From positions 1-6,785 of the forward strand of contig CASEGD010000092.1 of the NCBI GenBank assembly GCA_949287345.1: DNA of 6,785 bases, given 5' to 3'. The stretch comes from an uncultured Phascolarctobacterium sp. (lineage in GTDB: Bacteria; Bacillota; Negativicutes; Acidaminococcales; Acidaminococcaceae). Positions 1 to 5,678 of the stretch are shown here, in pieces (the stretch's first letter is position 1; every line of letters begins with the position of its first letter). The translations under genes were made by a program, and so were the position numbers. The notes under the pieces are model-generated. The model was not told the origin of the DNA. It saw only the letters and a list, made by a program, of their open reading frames with translations, and did not search any database.

Positions 1-431
1 GCACTTACAACGCCGGTAAGTTTAACCAGCGCGCCCAGCGCGATGATGTTGGCAAACAAAATTTTGCCAAGGCCTTCGCGTGCGCTGTGGGTAATCGGCA
101 GTTCGTAAACTTTGCCGCCGAAATCTGGAACCTTGCTTACAAACAGGCTGTCTGTAATCAGCACGCTGTCTTTGTCAAGGTCGTGCGAATATTTATCGCA
201 GGCGTCCTGGCTCATGGCAAGCAGCACGCCCGGTTTGGTTACTTTCGGGAAATGGATTGCTTCGTCAGAGATGATAACCTCCGATTTGGAAGCGCCGCCG
301 CGTGCTTCAGGCCCGTAGGACTGGGACTGGATAGCAAGTTTGCCGTCCAGAAGTGCAGCTTCGGCTAAAATAATACCGGCAAGAATGAGGCCCTGGCCGC
401 CGGTACCGGATAAACGAAATTCCTGTTTCAT
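1..431 (-). CDS. korC: 2-oxoacid:ferredoxin oxidoreductase gamma subunit (KorC type), partial at left edge
   Basis: The ATG is at 429-431 and the frame stays open to base 1, giving 143 complete codons; the C-terminus lies outside the window. The family is usually about 180 residues, so roughly 40 are missing. The protein opens with a glycine-rich loop (GTGGQG, residues 9-14) followed by a hydrophobic helix. It then has YGPEARGG at 39-46, the hallmark of the gamma domain of 2-oxoacid:acceptor oxidoreductases. In this family the gamma subunit helps bind coenzyme A and completes the complex that decarboxylates a 2-oxoacid to acyl-CoA while reducing ferredoxin. The start is one base past the korB stop, and its ribosome site GGAGGT lies inside the last korB codons, so translation is probably coupled. 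The family call is firm; substrate specificity is inferred from the neighbouring alpha and beta subunits. Confidence 0.93.
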   Translation of the reverse strand, partial: MKQEFRLSGTGGQGLILAGIILAEAALLDGKLAIQSQSYGPEARGGASKSEVIISDEAIHFPKVTKPGVLLAMSQDACDKYSHDLDKDSVLITDSLFVSKVPDFGGKVYELPITHSAREGLGKILFANIIALGALVKLTGVVS

Positions 432-432
432 A

Positions 433-1260
433 TTATTTACCTCCCTGCGCCATGGCAATCAATTCGTCATAAGCTTCAGTATATTCTTTGCGGCCTTCAA
501 CTTCATACAGCACGCCGATGGGGAATTTGCCTTCTTTCTTTTCTTCCGGCAGTTTGTCCCATGCTGCAACGGGTACTGCATGGTCGCGCTGCCACATCAT
601 CATTTCGGCAGGGCCGCCCATTTTGTTCTGGCGTCCGAAAGAAATCGGGCACGCGGATACAGCTTCAATCAGGCTGAAGCCTTTGTGCTGGATACCTTTA
701 ACGATAAGGTCGCTGAGCATCTGCGCATGGAAGGTGGTTGCACGGGCAACGAAGGTTGCGCCTGCTGCTCTTGCAAGCTCGGTCAGGTTAAAGTCAGGCT
801 CAATCATGCCGTAAGGCGCGGTGGTTGCCTTGCTGCCGGTCGGGGTCATCGGGGAATACTGGCCGCCGGTCATGCCGTAAATGCTGTTGTTGTAAACTAC
901 AACGGTCAGGTCAATGTTGCGGCGGCAGGCGTGGATAAAATGGTTGCCGCCGATAGCGGTAGCGTCGCCGTCACCGGTAAGCACGATAACATTCAGCTTC
1001 GGGTCAGCCAGCTTAACGCCCGTTGCAAACGGGATAGCGCGGCCGTGAGCGGAATGTACGGTGTTAAAATCAAGATAGCCGGAAGCACGGCTGGAGCAGC
1101 CGATGCCGGAAATTACAGCAACGTCGTCTTTCGGTAAATCCAGCTTGGCGATGGCTTTAACCACGCAGCCGGTTACAACGCCATTGCCGCAGCCGGGGCA
1201 CCAGATATGCGGCAAACGGCCCGGACGGAAATATTTATTGATCATTTCTTCCATATTCAT
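433..1260 (-). CDS. korB: 2-oxoacid:ferredoxin oxidoreductase beta subunit, thiamine pyrophosphate-binding (KorB type)
   Basis: This 275-residue cytoplasmic protein carries the thiamine pyrophosphate site. GDG at residues 96-98 followed by the NN pair at 124-125 is the classic GDG-N cofactor motif. Four cysteines (C21 and C24 in CPGCG, C55 in GIGCSS, C204 in SACP) are spaced as in beta subunits that hold a [4Fe-4S] cluster, which passes electrons from the cofactor toward ferredoxin. HSAHGRAIPFATG at 69-81 is typical of the KorB/PorB family, and the length fits KorB. With KorA it forms the catalytic core. The ATG at 1260 is preferred over the one at 1254 because AAAGGAG (1270-1276) sits about 9 bases upstream of it. 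It lies 18 bases after korA and one base before korC. The 2-oxoglutarate assignment rests on overall likeness; a branched-chain 2-oxoacid enzyme (Vor) is the main alternative. Confidence 0.94.
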   Translation of the reverse strand: MNMEEMINKYFRPGRLPHIWCPGCGNGVVTGCVVKAIAKLDLPKDDVAVISGIGCSSRASGYLDFNTVHSAHGRAIPFATGVKLADPKLNVIVLTGDGDATAIGGNHFIHACRRNIDLTVVVYNNSIYGMTGGQYSPMTPTGSKATTAPYGMIEPDFNLTELARAAGATFVARATTFHAQMLSDLIVKGIQHKGFSLIEAVSACPISFGRQNKMGGPAEMMMWQRDHAVPVAAWDKLPEEKKEGKFPIGVLYEVEGRKEYTEAYDELIAMAQGGK

Positions 1261-1278
1261 AAATAGTTTCTCCTTTCC

Positions 1279-2421
1279 TTACAGGGCCGCCATAGCTTTT
1301 TTAACTTCTTCCAAAAGCTGGGCCGGAGTTGCAGGTTCGTTATCATATTTTGCGTACAGGCTTACGGTCACTTTGCCGTTAACCGCACGTTCAACTTCGT
1401 GTACATACTGGCCGCAGTTCAGCTCGTGTACCAAAATGCCTTTTACTTTGCCTGCCAGCTCTTTCATCTGTGCTTCGGCAAACGGCCAGATGGTTACGGG
1501 GCGTACAAGGCCGACTTTCAGGCCTTCCTTGCGTGCCATATCCACGGTTTCATAAGCGGTACGTGCGCCGCCGCCAAAGGCGACAACAGCAAATTCCGCA
1601 TCTTCCATGCGATAATTTTCAACTTGTACGATGTCGTCAAGATTGTTTTCGATTTTAGCGCGCTGACGGTTGGTTGCTGCCAAAGTAGCTGCCGGAGTGC
1701 CTTTCGGGAAGCCGGTTTCGTCATGAACGAGGCCGGTTACATGCCAGCGGTAGCCGCTGCCAAACGCCGGCATAGCGGGAACAAGGCTTTCGTCTGTCGC
1801 ATAAGCCTTGAAGTCTTCCGGTTTGCAGTCCGGCTGTTTGCGTTCTGCCTGCGGAAACTCGCTGTAATCGTCGGGCAGTTCAATTTTTTCGCGCATATGG
1901 CCGATAACTTCGTCCATCAAAAGGATTACCGGCACACGGTATTTTTCGCTCAGCGCATAAGCACGCAGAGTCAGTTCAAAGCATTCGGGAACGCTGGCCG
2001 GAGTCAGGGCAATCAGCCAGTGGTCGCCGTGGGTGCCCCAACGTGCCTGCATTAAATCACCCTGGGAAGGGCTGGTAGGCTGGCCGGTGGACGGCCCCAC
2101 ACGCTGTACGTTAACAATTACCAGAGGAATTTCGGCAGCGCAGGCATAACCGATGAGTTCCTGTTTTAAGGAAAAGCCCGGGCCGCTGGTTGCCGTCATA
2201 ACCTTTTTGCCGGTTAAGGAAGCACCGATAACAGCGCCCATGGAGGCAATTTCATCCTCCATCTGAATGAATTTACCGCCAACCTGGGGCAGCTTTTCAG
2301 CAAGGGATTCCGCCACTTCCGTGGAAGGAGTAATGGGGTAACCCGCAAAGAATTTAACACCGGCTGCGATTGCGCCTTCAACAACAGCCTGGTTGCCTTG
2401 CAATAATAAAACTCTGGACAT
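1279..2421 (-). CDS. korA: 2-oxoacid:ferredoxin oxidoreductase alpha subunit (KorA type)
   Basis: This 380-residue subunit has the pyrimidine-binding transketolase-like domain at the N-terminus and a transketolase C-like domain over about the last 120 residues. Visible motifs are GYPITPST (27-34), QMEDEIASMGA (53-63), the SGPG turn (79-82) and the substrate-pocket segment QRVGPSTGQPT (106-116), with its conserved arginine at 107. MEDE plus GPSTGQPT resembles KorA of methanogens and anaerobic Firmicutes more than VorB or PorA, so the likely reaction is 2-oxoglutarate + CoA + oxidised ferredoxin to succinyl-CoA, or the reverse reductive carboxylation. The start codon overlaps the korD stop by one base (TAATG), and AAGGAG lies at 2432-2437 inside korD. 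Length and start both fit the family. Substrate choice is inferred by eye; the oxidoreductase family itself is clear. Confidence 0.94.
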   Translation of the reverse strand: MSRVLLLQGNQAVVEGAIAAGVKFFAGYPITPSTEVAESLAEKLPQVGGKFIQMEDEIASMGAVIGASLTGKKVMTATSGPGFSLKQELIGYACAAEIPLVIVNVQRVGPSTGQPTSPSQGDLMQARWGTHGDHWLIALTPASVPECFELTLRAYALSEKYRVPVILLMDEVIGHMREKIELPDDYSEFPQAERKQPDCKPEDFKAYATDESLVPAMPAFGSGYRWHVTGLVHDETGFPKGTPAATLAATNRQRAKIENNLDDIVQVENYRMEDAEFAVVAFGGGARTAYETVDMARKEGLKVGLVRPVTIWPFAEAQMKELAGKVKGILVHELNCGQYVHEVERAVNGKVTVSLYAKYDNEPATPAQLLEEVKKAMAAL

Positions 2422-2618
2422 TACTTCTCATCTCCTTCTTTATGTACAAAAATGGCGTAATCCGGGCAGCGAAGCTCGCACTGGCCGCACTGAATGCAGT
2501 TTTCGGGCGCAACGGCTTCAATTTTTTCAAGTTCGTTTACCGCCAGAACTTTTTTGGGGCAAAACGCCGCGCAAATGCCGCAGCCTTTGCAGCGGTTGGT
2601 ATAAATTTTTAAGCTCAT
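2421..2618 (-). CDS. korD: Small 2x[4Fe-4S] ferredoxin subunit of 2-oxoacid oxidoreductase (KorD type)
   Basis: This 65-residue protein has two bacterial-type cluster motifs: C10-x2-C13-x2-C16-x3-C20-P and C41-x2-C44-x2-C47-x3-C51-P. Each motif supplies three ligands to one [4Fe-4S] cluster and one ligand to the other. As the delta subunit it takes electrons from the cluster in KorB and hands them to free ferredoxin. The frame is open upstream to an ATG at 2675, but the start at 2618 is chosen because a strong AAAGGAGG lies 7 bases before it, and the protein then starts MSLKIYTNRCKGCG, like other KorD proteins. It is the first gene of the operon and its stop overlaps the korA start. The ferredoxin call is certain, and its role as the delta subunit follows from gene order. 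Confidence 0.95.
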   Translation of the reverse strand: MSLKIYTNRCKGCGICAAFCPKKVLAVNELEKIEAVAPENCIQCGQCELRCPDYAIFVHKEGDEK

Positions 2619-2625
2619 TATTAAA

Positions 2626-2633
2626 CCTCCTTT
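2626..2633 (-). promoter_or_regulatory. Strong ribosome binding site of korD
   Basis: The minus strand reads AAAGGAGG, a full anti-16S match, 7 bases before the ATG at 2618. It decides the start of korD against the upstream in-frame ATG at 2675. Confidence 0.9.
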
Positions 2634-2686
2634 AGCCTGCCTCTTTTGAAAAATATTTTGTTGCTTTTTGAGCACACTACTTCTAT

Positions 2687-2703
2687 TATCATTATAAATG
2701 ATA
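2687..2703. promoter_or_regulatory. Inverted repeat over the kor -10 box, candidate operator
   Basis: TATCATT and AATGATA form perfect 7-base arms around a 3-base centre. AATGATA recurs twice as a direct repeat at the tetR promoter (2785-2791 and 2793-2799). The position over the -10 box suits a repressor site, and the adjacent divergent TetR gene offers a candidate protein. AT-rich promoter DNA can give such arms by chance, so the operator role is an inference. Confidence 0.45.
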
Positions 2704-2718
2704 CAGTTTATTAGTCAA
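2691..2718 (-). promoter_or_regulatory. Probable sigma-70-type promoter of the kor operon
   Basis: On the minus strand a TTGACT -35 box (2713-2718) and a perfect TATAAT -10 box (2691-2696) are separated by 16 bases. Transcription would start near 2684, giving an untranslated leader of about 65 bases before korD. The -10 box lies inside a 17-base inverted repeat (2687-2703), so a protein bound there would compete with RNA polymerase. Confidence 0.75.
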
Positions 2719-2722
2719 ATTT

Positions 2723-2756
2723 ATTTTTTGAATAAGCTGTAAAAATTTTTTGAATA
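2723..2756. repeat. Two perfect 12-base direct repeats between the divergent promoters
   Basis: ATTTTTTGAATA occurs at 2723-2734 and again at 2745-2756, 22 bases apart start to start, close to two helical turns. A shorter version (ATTTTTGAA) occurs at 2813-2821 in the tetR leader. The pair lies just upstream of both -35 boxes, where a regulator could act on both promoters. The A/T runs may also bend the DNA. No specific binding protein can be named. Confidence 0.6.
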
Positions 2757-2766
2757 GCGTATAAAA

Positions 2767-2795
2767 TTGCAAGCCCCCGCAAAAAATGATATAAT
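2767..2795 (+). promoter_or_regulatory. Probable sigma-70-type promoter of the tetR-family gene
   Basis: TTGCAA (2767-2772) and a perfect TATAAT (2790-2795) are spaced by 17 bases. Transcription would start near 2802, about 47 bases before the ATG. The 14 bases from the -10 box onward (2790-2803) match the kor promoter's minus-strand bases 2696-2683 at 13 positions. Confidence 0.75.
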
Positions 2796-2848
2796 GATAA
2801 AAGTATATAAATATTTTTGAACGACTAATTTATGTTACGGAGGCTGCC

Positions 2849-3571
2849 ATGACCGTCATCGACGCCACCCTGCCGAAAAAAGACCGTATACTGATTGCAG
2901 CGGAAGACGTGTTCTCGCGCCGCGGCTACACCAAAGCCACGCTTGACGAAATCATCGCCCTGGCCGATACCGGCAAAGGCACGCTGTATAAATATTTCGG
3001 CAATAAAGACAACCTGTTTTACACCTTAATAGAAGAAAAGCACAACAAGCTGATGGAAGACCTGCACGCCATAACGGCAGAAGCAGACGGTATCCGCAGC
3101 AAATTACAGGCTTACCTTAACTGCATGCTTGCTTTTTTGCGCAGCAACAAAGGCCTGTGGCTGATTGTGTGGTACGAACTGAACGCCGCGCATCAGGGCA
3201 TCCACCCCGACTTTGACGAAAACGGCGATTGGGTTTTAACCTCGCTGTACGGCGAAGAAATTGCCAAAGAAGATGAAGCGCGTCTTTTGCGTTACTACAA
3301 AATTTTATGGGAAGAAATTTCCGTACTGGCCAAAATTTTACAGGACGGACAGGATAACGGTTATTTAAAATACACCAACTGCCCGGAAATTAAAACCGTC
3401 GCCACACCGGCGCATAAGCTGACTTCCGAAGCAATTTTCGGTGCTTATCATTTATTTGCTGGCATCGCCAACGGCGTGTTCCACGTTATCGATAACGACA
3501 TGGACAACGGCGAACTGACCGCCATCATCGTCGATTACTTCTTAAACGGCCACGCGGCACAAAAAGTATAA
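2849..3571 (+). CDS. TetR/AcrR-family transcriptional regulator
   Basis: This 240-residue regulator has an N-terminal helix-turn-helix domain (about residues 12-58) with the usual TetR signature: AAEDVFSRRGYTKATLDEI, then TGKGTLYKYFGNKDNLF at 41-57. The remaining roughly 180 helical residues form the variable ligand and dimerisation domain, slightly longer than in small TetR proteins. The ligand cannot be read from the sequence. The ATG at 2849 is supported by GGAGG at 2839-2843. The gene is transcribed away from the kor operon across a shared 230-base promoter region, the usual layout for a local repressor that controls itself and its divergent neighbour. Similar sequence at both -10 boxes supports this. 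It is convergent with the sulfatase-fold gene, so control of that operon is less likely. Family certain; target inferred. Confidence 0.93.
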   Translation: MTVIDATLPKKDRILIAAEDVFSRRGYTKATLDEIIALADTGKGTLYKYFGNKDNLFYTLIEEKHNKLMEDLHAITAEADGIRSKLQAYLNCMLAFLRSNKGLWLIVWYELNAAHQGIHPDFDENGDWVLTSLYGEEIAKEDEARLLRYYKILWEEISVLAKILQDGQDNGYLKYTNCPEIKTVATPAHKLTSEAIFGAYHLFAGIANGVFHVIDNDMDNGELTAIIVDYFLNGHAAQKV

Positions 3572-3580
3572 CTAAAACAC

Positions 3581-3610
3581 AAATACCCCGCATTGAGCGA
3601 GGTATTTTTT
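3581..3610 (+). terminator. Rho-independent terminator after tetR
   Basis: An 11-base stem (3581-3591 with 3597-3607, one C-A mismatch) encloses the loop ATTGA, and the T run reaches 3610. It starts 9 bases after the tetR stop. The last T is also part of the stop codon of the convergent gene (3610-3612). Read on the minus strand the hairpin is followed by a weaker T-rich tail, so it may also stop the opposing transcript. Confidence 0.85.
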
Positions 3611-5457
3611 TATTGTCCGTATTTTAAATGGCGTTCGGCGTATTCGTGGATGATGTAGTTGGTAAGTGCGTCGCAGTAGCGGTCCTGCTGCGGCTCGTCC
3701 ATTTTGTCTTCAAAGGCAAAGCCGCCGTTGTAATAGTATGCCTTGCCGCCAAAATAGCCCAGCGCATAAGGCAAATCTACATAGCGCAAAAAGTCGCGCC
3801 CCATAAATTCGTCCGGTTTTGTAATGCCGGCCAGTGCCAGCAGCGTCGGCGCCAAATCAATCTGCGAGGCGTACTGTTCTTCATCCAGCAGCGCAAAAGG
3901 CGCTAAATTTTTGCCGACAAAAATCAGCGGTATCGGCGCAATGCTGCGGCGTGAGCGTTCATCCGTCACCAGTTCCATGTATTCACCGCCGGAATGCGGG
4001 TTATGGTCACTGGTAATGACAAACAGTGTGCGGTCATCCATCAGCCCGCGCCGTTCCGCTTCCTTAAAGAAGTTTTCAATCGTCAGGTTTACCCAGTACA
4101 TGCCGCGCACGGTTACGTATTTGTTGTCGCGCACGCTCTCCGGCATATCGGCGTAAGCCGTGCCGTAGTAAGGATATGGCTGGTGCATGTCCAGTGTTTT
4201 AACCACCAGCAGCATTTTGTCGTTTTTGCCTTTTTCCAAAAGGTTCAGCGCTTCTTCATACAGCACGTCGTTGTGGTAGCCCCAGCCGCTTGCGCCGGTG
4301 TAGCCTGCGTCCTCAAGGTATTCCTTGGCGTAGTATTCGCTCATGCCAAACTGCGTGGGGTATTCGTGCAGCTCGTTGTTGTAGTAGTGGCTGCTGGCGT
4401 TCATAAATATGCCGCGCCACCCTTCCTGCTGCACGCTGCGGAAGATAGAAGGCTGACCATTACCCGGCAAATCGGCGTCGTAAATCAAGTGTGAACGGAA
4501 GGTTGCGTTAAGCCCTTGCGTTGTCGGCACGGCCGATGAATAATAATGGTCAAGGTGCGGGTTATTTTCCAAAAGTTTATCAAGGTACGGCGTGGCTTCC
4601 GCCGGAATATTTTCATTATAATAATGCATGTAGTCGCGGTGCACGGATTCCAGCACCAGCATCACGATTCTGTCGTAATGCGCTTTAAGCTGAGGCTGCT
4701 GCTCATCGGGGCGCAGAATGCCAAGCTCCTGCAAAACCTGCTCGTCCTTCACCGTCAGCGGGCGCTGCTCAATATGGCTGCGGCTGACGATTTTATCGGT
4801 ATCGAACATCATCTTGCCCAAAAAGTTGACGTTCACCGGCGTTAAAAGCATATCGCGGTAGCTTTCGCGCGTTTTTTCGCTTTCAACCTCCGTCCACATG
4901 CCCATGTATTCCTTCATCACGTAGGCGTTAAGGTGCCCCATAAGCATGTAGCCAAGGTTTAAAATCAGCGAGAACGCTGCCACGCACAGCAGCGACCACA
5001 CAAAGTTCGGTTTCTTTTTGGTAGGCTTGTTGACGCGAAACAGCAAAACCAAAGCAACCAGCCCCGCACTAATCAACGCCAGCTTAAACGCGCCAAGGCT
5101 TGTCAGCACGCCCTCAACGGCGTAGATATTTAAATTGGCAAACAGCACGCTCTGCACGTGCATGCTGGTCTGCCAAAAATAAAAGGCGTCAAAAATCATT
5201 ATCACGGCCGATAAAAAATAAACGGCAAAATACACCGTTTTCATCGTCCGCCCCACCCATTTATGGTAGCACATGGCCGTTACCAGCACCACTAAAATGT
5301 TGTTGTTCAGCCCGGCCAGTATCGCCAGCGCAGTCACCACGCCGCCATCCAGCCTTAGCTGATTAACCATAAAGCCGGTTACGCCAAGGTACAAAACGCC
5401 CGACACCACAACGGGGAAGTAACGCTTCACCCTGTCGCGGATACGCGTGCGGCGCAC
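3610..5457 (-). CDS. LTA synthase/phosphoethanolamine transferase-like sulfatase-fold membrane protein, downstream fragment of a frameshifted gene
   Basis: This frame encodes 615 residues from a GTG at 5457. That start is created by a tandem duplication, and the native gene almost certainly begins at 5666. About five hydrophobic segments (near residues 13-33, 39-63, 73-95, 119-140 and 152-172) precede an outward-facing sulfatase-fold domain from about 260. Likely metal and catalytic residues are E270 (LVLESVH), T312 or T313 as nucleophile (PTTQGLNATF), H425 (DMHQPY) and D484-H485 (TSDHNPH). QIDLAPTLL at 532-540 is also typical of the fold. Relatives move glycerophosphate or phosphoethanolamine from phospholipids to an envelope acceptor and release diacylglycerol; the donor and acceptor here are unknown. 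All catalytic residues survive. Only the first two membrane segments are cut off, so an internally started product could still insert correctly. It follows the lipid kinase gene in one operon. Confidence 0.88.
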   Translation of the reverse strand: MRRTRIRDRVKRYFPVVVSGVLYLGVTGFMVNQLRLDGGVVTALAILAGLNNNILVVLVTAMCYHKWVGRTMKTVYFAVYFLSAVIMIFDAFYFWQTSMHVQSVLFANLNIYAVEGVLTSLGAFKLALISAGLVALVLLFRVNKPTKKKPNFVWSLLCVAAFSLILNLGYMLMGHLNAYVMKEYMGMWTEVESEKTRESYRDMLLTPVNVNFLGKMMFDTDKIVSRSHIEQRPLTVKDEQVLQELGILRPDEQQPQLKAHYDRIVMLVLESVHRDYMHYYNENIPAEATPYLDKLLENNPHLDHYYSSAVPTTQGLNATFRSHLIYDADLPGNGQPSIFRSVQQEGWRGIFMNASSHYYNNELHEYPTQFGMSEYYAKEYLEDAGYTGASGWGYHNDVLYEEALNLLEKGKNDKMLLVVKTLDMHQPYPYYGTAYADMPESVRDNKYVTVRGMYWVNLTIENFFKEAERRGLMDDRTLFVITSDHNPHSGGEYMELVTDERSRRSIAPIPLIFVGKNLAPFALLDEEQYASQIDLAPTLLALAGITKPDEFMGRDFLRYVDLPYALGYFGGKAYYYNGGFAFEDKMDEPQQDRYCDALTNYIIHEYAERHLKYGQ

Positions 5458-5488
5458 TTCACCCTGTCGCGGATACGCGTGCGGCGCA
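5425..5488. repeat. Perfect 32-base tandem duplication that frameshifts the sulfatase-fold gene
   Basis: Bases 5425-5456 and 5457-5488 are identical over 32 bases, and the match ends exactly at both borders. Because 32 is not a multiple of 3, the second copy shifts the frame: the upstream frame ends at a TGA at 5427-5429 and the downstream frame continues from the repeat. Both frames translate the repeat as RRTRIRDRV before diverging. With one copy removed, 5666 to 3610 becomes one frame of 675 codons. Confidence 0.97.
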
Positions 5489-5666
5489 AATATAACAGCC
5501 CTGCCACGCCCAAAAGCAGCAAATCACGCAAAAAGCTGCTGACAGCCGTGTACCAGAACTCCATTTCCGGGAAAGGCACTATGCTTCTGTAAAACTGCCA
5601 CGATAAAAAATATTCCGCAGCAAAGGCGATGACCGCAAAGGCCAGCAGCCAGTAACGTTTTCTCAT
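5427..5666 (-). CDS. N-terminal fragment of the sulfatase-fold membrane protein, cut by frameshift
   Basis: This frame encodes 79 residues from the ATG at 5666, 12 bases after the lipid kinase stop. It holds the first two hydrophobic segments of the transferase (about residues 5-25 and 44-61) and then LYLRRTRIRDRVK. The last nine residues (CAARVSATG) are out-of-frame readthrough of the second repeat copy. Joining residues 1-70 to residue 12 of the downstream frame gives a 674-residue protein, a normal size for the LTA synthase-like family. The purine-rich leader GGCGGGGCGAAG is a modest ribosome site. Alone, this peptide has no catalytic residues. It should be read as the true start of the gene ending at 3610, broken by mutation, switched off, or misassembled. 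Confidence 0.85.
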   Translation of the reverse strand: MRKRYWLLAFAVIAFAAEYFLSWQFYRSIVPFPEMEFWYTAVSSFLRDLLLLGVAGLLYLRRTRIRDRVKCAARVSATG

Positions 5667-5678
5667 CTTCGCCCCGCC

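Noticed and set aside
340..1137. Long plus-strand open frame (265 codons) opposite korB
   Set aside because: It is a shadow of korB: no ribosome site, no recognisable domain, low-complexity alanine/glycine-rich translation, and korB is certain on the other strand.
1399..2055. Plus-strand open frame (218 codons) opposite korA
   Set aside because: No ribosome site and no family-like motif. It arises from the codon bias of korA.
2619..2675. N-terminal extension of the KorD ferredoxin from an upstream ATG at 2675
   Set aside because: The added 19 residues (rich in K and Q) are not ferredoxin-like, and the perfect AAAGGAGG before 2618 lies inside the extension.
2619..2848. Possible riboswitch or small RNA in the divergent intergenic region
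   Set aside because: The region is AT-rich with no strong GC hairpin or known aptamer pattern. The promoters and short repeats explain what can be seen.
3994..4494. Plus-strand open frame (166 codons) opposite the sulfatase-fold gene
   Set aside because: Valine/histidine/phenylalanine-rich translation, no ribosome site, and catalytic motifs are clear on the opposite strand.
5425..5488. Programmed ribosomal frameshift as the explanation for the split gene
   Set aside because: There is no slippery heptamer with a downstream structure, and an exact 32-base duplication fully accounts for the frame change.
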